NCBI GenBank assembly: GCA_963675955.2
Contig: CAXXVR010000002.1
Location: 1,178,001-1,242,000 of the forward strand
Direction: 5' to 3'
Length of the DNA stretch: 64,000 nucleotides
DNA from: Desulfocicer sp963675955
GTDB taxonomy: Bacteria; Desulfobacterota; Desulfobacteria; Desulfobacterales; Desulfobacteraceae
The notes under the pieces are model-generated. The model searched no databases. It was not told the DNA's origin and was given only the letters and a program-made list of their open reading frames with translations. A program made the position numbers and the translations under genes. Numbering within the stretch: the first letter of the stretch is position 1; every line of letters begins with the position of its first letter. Below are positions 60,880 through 64,000 of this stretch, piece after piece.

Positions 60880-62667
60880 TCAGATCAGTAGATGTTTTTT
60901 AAGTTTCCGGGCCACTGTGGACTGGTTTAATCCAAGGGAGTCAGCCATTTTGGCCTGGGTTCCATGGAAGGACAATGCCTTTTTAAGGATCTCTTTTTCA
61001 ATGGCATCAACCCTTTCTTTAAGGGTCTGTCCCGGATGCCATACATCTGCCCCTGAAGGTGCAGCAGAAAGGGTTTCACGAATACTTGCAGGCAGATCTT
61101 CAAGATGGACATTTCCGTCAAAGGACATCACCACCATTCGTTCACAGATGTTGATCATTTCCCTTACATTCCCAGGATAAGTGTATTCCAGCAGGGCGGA
61201 CAGCGCTTCCCGGGAAAGCATTATTCCTTTTTTGTTGTATCGTCGTCGAAATTGGTCTGTAAAATGGTTGATCAGGGGTAAAATACAATCCCGCCGATTG
61301 CGAAGTGGGGGCAGGGTCAGTGGAATGACGTTGAGGCGGTAGAACAGGTCACTTCTGAATTGTTTTTGGGCCACCATCTCTTTTAGATTTCGGTTGGTGG
61401 CAGCAATAATTCTTACATCAACGGTTTTACCCGCAGTACCGCCCACCCGGGTGATCTGACCGTCTTCCAGAAATCGCAGAAGTTTAACCTGGGAGGAAAG
61501 GGGTAATTCTGCTATTTCGTCCAGAAAAATAATACCCTTGTGCGCCATTTCAAATTTTCCTGGTTTTCCCCCTTTCCCGGCACCGGTGAAAGCTCCCTGC
61601 TCGTACCCGAACAGCTCACTCTCCATAAGGGATTCAGGTATGGACCCGCAATTGAGTTTTATCATGGGATTGTTTTTTCGGGGGGAGTATTTGTGGATGA
61701 GATCGGCCAGCACCCCTTTTCCGGTTCCGGATTCCCCCAGGAGCAACACTGTAGAATCCACCGTGCCAAGTTTCACGGCCTGTTGAATGATGTTTACATA
61801 TTCTGGGGTCCTGGCAATGATCTGGCGAGACTCCATTTCTTCAATTTGCATTTCCAGCAGATCTTGGCGGTACTGGTTGTTCAGTGCCTCCTTCTCATCG
61901 AGCTCTTTTTGAAGGGATTTTATTTCGGTAATGTCCCTTTCATTGACCACCACCCGGAACAGATTTCCCTGGGCATCAAAGATCGGGTTACCTGTTAAAA
62001 AAAGTTCTTTTCCATGGCGGGTCTTTTGAAGAAGATTGACCTTTTTTTTTGTTTTAAGGACTTCAAGGGTAACGGATTGATTGATGAGTCCCTCTTTAAC
62101 CAGTTCCGTCATGCTCCTTCCCACAATGTCCTCTGATTTGACATGGGTCATATATTCTGAGGCAGGGTTAATTTTTAAGACAATGCCGTCTCCATCGCAA
62201 ATCCACAGACCATCATTGCTGGAGGCAATTATTGAGTCAAGTTCCATGGACAGTTTCTGAAAGGACTCCATCTGGGAGGTGATCTGCTCCATTTTTGTGA
62301 TGTCTTCAAAAATACAAAAAATTCCCAGTAGGCTGCCCTGGTGACGTATGGGGTTTAAGAGAACTGAATATCGCACATTTTTTTTGTTGAGGGTAAGGTC
62401 TTTCACTGCCTTGCCGGAGAGTAATACCCGGTTTGCGGGTTCGGAGAGTTCGGGCAGGGTGGTGGCCACCATGGCCCCCGGAAACAGATCCAGATCGTTC
62501 TGGGCAATTCGATTTGAAATCATGATCTTCAGGGACATATCCAGGGCGGCAATGCCGTTGGGGGATGCATTTAAAAGGGCCTTGCTGAACTGTTTCCAGT
62601 CCAGGGCCTGCTGATCGTTTTTTCCATTATTCCAGTAAAGCTGGTCTGTTTTGAAACTCATAGCCAT
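60880..62667 (-). CDS. PAS-containing sigma-54-dependent transcriptional activator
   Basis: This is a 595-residue regulator. PAS-like sensing domains occupy about 25-130 (NASPNGIAALDMSLKIM) and 135-255 (IIASSNDGLWICDGDGIV), followed by a coiled coil. The AAA+ domain has GESGTGKGVLADLIH, the sigma-54 loop GAFTGA, IIFLDEIAELPLSSQVKLL and YPGNVREMINICERMV. The end is a Fis-type helix-turn-helix, AKMADSLGLNQSTVARKLKK. It has no receiver, so it should sense a ligand or redox signal directly through its PAS domains. It is convergent with the AOR gene and likely activates the sigma-54 promoter at 57512. The start has GGAG four bases upstream. Confidence 0.92.
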   Translation of the reverse strand: MAMSFKTDQLYWNNGKNDQQALDWKQFSKALLNASPNGIAALDMSLKIMISNRIAQNDLDLFPGAMVATTLPELSEPANRVLLSGKAVKDLTLNKKNVRYSVLLNPIRHQGSLLGIFCIFEDITKMEQITSQMESFQKLSMELDSIIASSNDGLWICDGDGIVLKINPASEYMTHVKSEDIVGRSMTELVKEGLINQSVTLEVLKTKKKVNLLQKTRHGKELFLTGNPIFDAQGNLFRVVVNERDITEIKSLQKELDEKEALNNQYRQDLLEMQIEEMESRQIIARTPEYVNIIQQAVKLGTVDSTVLLLGESGTGKGVLADLIHKYSPRKNNPMIKLNCGSIPESLMESELFGYEQGAFTGAGKGGKPGKFEMAHKGIIFLDEIAELPLSSQVKLLRFLEDGQITRVGGTAGKTVDVRIIAATNRNLKEMVAQKQFRSDLFYRLNVIPLTLPPLRNRRDCILPLINHFTDQFRRRYNKKGIMLSREALSALLEYTYPGNVREMINICERMVVMSFDGNVHLEDLPASIRETLSAAPSGADVWHPGQTLKERVDAIEKEILKKALSFHGTQAKMADSLGLNQSTVARKLKKHLLI

Positions 62668-62924
62668 GTCTCCTGCTTTTTTCTTTTAAAAAGGGAGGCA
62701 TCCGGGACCTTCCTTTTTTTAAAATCAGACTAAGCATATTTACCTGGAATTGCAAGTCTGCAAAACGTATCCACTGTTTAGCAATTCGCCCTTGATCACA
62801 ATATGGGACATTGGGGGCAGTACCCAATAATTGTGACAGGTGGCCCATGTCATAAACAAGCCGATAAATTCCCATCATTGAGTTGACATTTTCAGTCTGG
62901 TATGAGATTTTCGGTTAAAAAACA

Positions 62925-63710
62925 GTGTTTGACAATATGAAACAAAATGATGAAAAAAAATATAATGCCGTCGAAAAAGCTATTTTAACCCTGCTGGCAT
63001 TCCGTGAAGATAAACCCAGTTGGGGGGTCCGGGAGTTGAGCCAGGAACTGGGCTTCAGCCCGGCAACGGTACAGCGAATTCTGCAGACGTATAAGGCCTA
63101 TGGATTTGTCAATCAGGATGCCGCTACACGCCAGTACCATCTGGGGAATGTTTTTTACAGCTTCATTGAGCCTCTTCAACAGGTGAATCAGGTCACCCGA
63201 GGTGCCCGGAAATACATGGAGCAGGTTGCATCGGAAACAAGGGAAACCGTTCATTTAAATATCCTTGAGGAGGGTAACCGCATCTGCATTGATACCATGG
63301 AGTCCCCCATGCCTCTTCGGGCTGGCATGCCCCTGGGGCACCGTTCACCCCTTCATGCCGGGGCTTCGGCAAAATGTCTCCTGGCCTTTTCTTCCCAGAT
63401 ATTTATTGACACCTATCTGGCATCTGCGCAACTTACCCGATTGACGGACAAGACCCTGGTGAATATTCCTTCCATGGAGGCTGAGATCTCTCAAATCCGG
63501 GTTCAGGGCTATGCGGAAAGCCTGGGGGAAAGAACCCCGGGGCTGGGATCTTTGAGTGCTCCGGTGATGAATCACCAGGGAAAAATAATTGCAAGCCTGA
63601 GCCTTGCCCTTCCTGAGATTCGATTTTCCCAGGCGGATCATCGGCGCAAGTGCATTGATTCGCTTGTGGCGGCCGCCCGTTCTTTTTCTTCGGCACTTGG
63701 TCATGGGTGA
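62925..63710 (+). CDS. IclR-family transcriptional regulator
   Basis: This is a 261-residue regulator. An N-terminal winged helix reads AVEKAILTLLAFREDKP, WGVRELSQELGFSPATVQRILQTYKAYGFV. An effector domain follows, with YHLGNVFYSF, RETVHLNILEEGNRICID, PLHAGASAKCLLAF and a late ERTPGLGSLSAPVMN, all typical of IclR. The effector is unknown. These regulators usually repress or activate nearby catabolic operons. The start could be GTG 62925 or ATG 62937, and neither has a strong ribosome site. It is divergent from the sigma-54 activator. Confidence 0.9.
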   Translation: MFDNMKQNDEKKYNAVEKAILTLLAFREDKPSWGVRELSQELGFSPATVQRILQTYKAYGFVNQDAATRQYHLGNVFYSFIEPLQQVNQVTRGARKYMEQVASETRETVHLNILEEGNRICIDTMESPMPLRAGMPLGHRSPLHAGASAKCLLAFSSQIFIDTYLASAQLTRLTDKTLVNIPSMEAEISQIRVQGYAESLGERTPGLGSLSAPVMNHQGKIIASLSLALPEIRFSQADHRRKCIDSLVAAARSFSSALGHG

Positions 63711-63714
63711 ATCA

Positions 63715-64000
63715 GGTAAAACTCCTGCCAAAACGAAGATAGAAACCGGTATTATACCGCCTCCGGGGATTGCCCTGCCCGGAACGGAAAGATTTCCTTT
63801 TTTTTTATATGAAAAAGAAGGTGCTGGGTTTTGGGTACTGGGTACTGGGTACTGGGTATTAACAGCAAGAACTTTTTCACAATTCGTTGTGGCAGGTGCC
63901 TACTGCCATGTGGGTTATATGAAAAAGCAGCCTCCAAGGCAACTTCAGCAGAGCCGCCCCCCCGACGGGCAATAAGAACCGGACAATTGAGCTGTCTAAA
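63715..64000. repeat. Repeat C-related region at the right edge
   Basis: AACGAAGATAGAAACCGG (about 63731) echoes the repeat C unit at 32195. CACAATTCGTTGTGGCAG to GTTATATGAAAAA (about 63890-63927) is an inverted relative of the unit. GCCGCCCCCCCGACGGGCAA and the sequence to the edge match one arm of the hairpin at 32399-32473, inverted. Inside is a GGGTACT heptamer repeat (63829-63858). No gene is seen. Confidence 0.7.
63829..63858. repeat. Heptamer tandem repeat (CTGGGTA)
   Basis: There are about four successive copies of the heptamer, between the IclR gene and the repeat C relatives. It is a simple tandem array with no associated gene. Confidence 0.75.

Noticed and set aside
63829..63858. 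Heptamer array considered as a CRISPR fragment
   Set aside because: Unit is seven bases with no spacers. A simple tandem repeat.

Overview
The window looks like a chromosomal stretch of an anaerobic, sulfate-reducer-like member of the Desulfobacterota, most likely Desulfobacteraceae. This is an inference from gene content and not from a marker gene. The pointers are an HdrD/DsrK-type iron-sulfur subunit, a tungsten-type aldehyde:ferredoxin oxidoreductase, a formate/nitrite-type channel, two TRAP transporter operons, CoA-transferase and acyl-CoA dehydrogenase genes, very many sensor kinases, several sigma-54-type promoters, and decayed insertion sequences. I saw no rRNA, tRNA or CRISPR array.

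Layout. 1-4.1 kb: the 3' end of an IS1634-like transposase, then three enzyme genes (alpha/beta hydrolase, nitroreductase, 2-hydroxyacid dehydrogenase) between two ~77-bp direct repeats. 4.1-8.2 kb: a three-gene minus-strand operon encoding a Cache-HAMP histidine kinase, a stand-alone receiver protein, and a receiver domain fused to a complete formate/nitrite transporter (FNT) channel. A good sigma-54-type promoter lies upstream. This is the most unusual system here: it suggests an anion channel whose gating or activity is set by phosphorylation. 8.2-12 kb: inverted repeats, an HdrC/HdrD-like pseudogene, an IscA/HesB-like protein, a RelE-like protein, an IS5 remnant and an intact HdrD-like gene. 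12-16 kb: pstSCAB and a HAD phosphatase. 16-24 kb: a six-PAS kinase, a dead transposase, an AT-rich hybrid kinase, and a decayed paralogue of a hybrid kinase found intact at 37.4-40.5 kb.

24-37 kb is a glycan or exopolysaccharide locus: UDP-glucuronate decarboxylase, five family-2 glycosyltransferases, a FAD oxidoreductase, a methyltransferase, an ABC exporter and a GT-C type membrane glycosyltransferase. A composite repeat interrupts it at 32.2-32.5 kb, and a related repeat occurs at the right end of the window.

40-64 kb is catabolic and regulatory. It contains an AGXT-type aminotransferase, TRAP operon 1, an acyl-CoA dehydrogenase and a two-subunit glutaconate-type CoA-transferase, all on the right arm of a sigma-54-like promoter. 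Next come a two-component system (Cache-PAS kinase plus NtrC-type regulator) with a substrate-binding protein, and TRAP operon 2. Divergent from TRAP 2 is a sigma-54 promoter driving a GABA-type aminotransferase and an aldehyde:ferredoxin oxidoreductase, followed by a PAS-type sigma-54 activator and an IclR regulator. The likely theme of 53-63 kb is import of an amino-carboxylate, transamination to an aldehyde, and ferredoxin-linked oxidation of that aldehyde.
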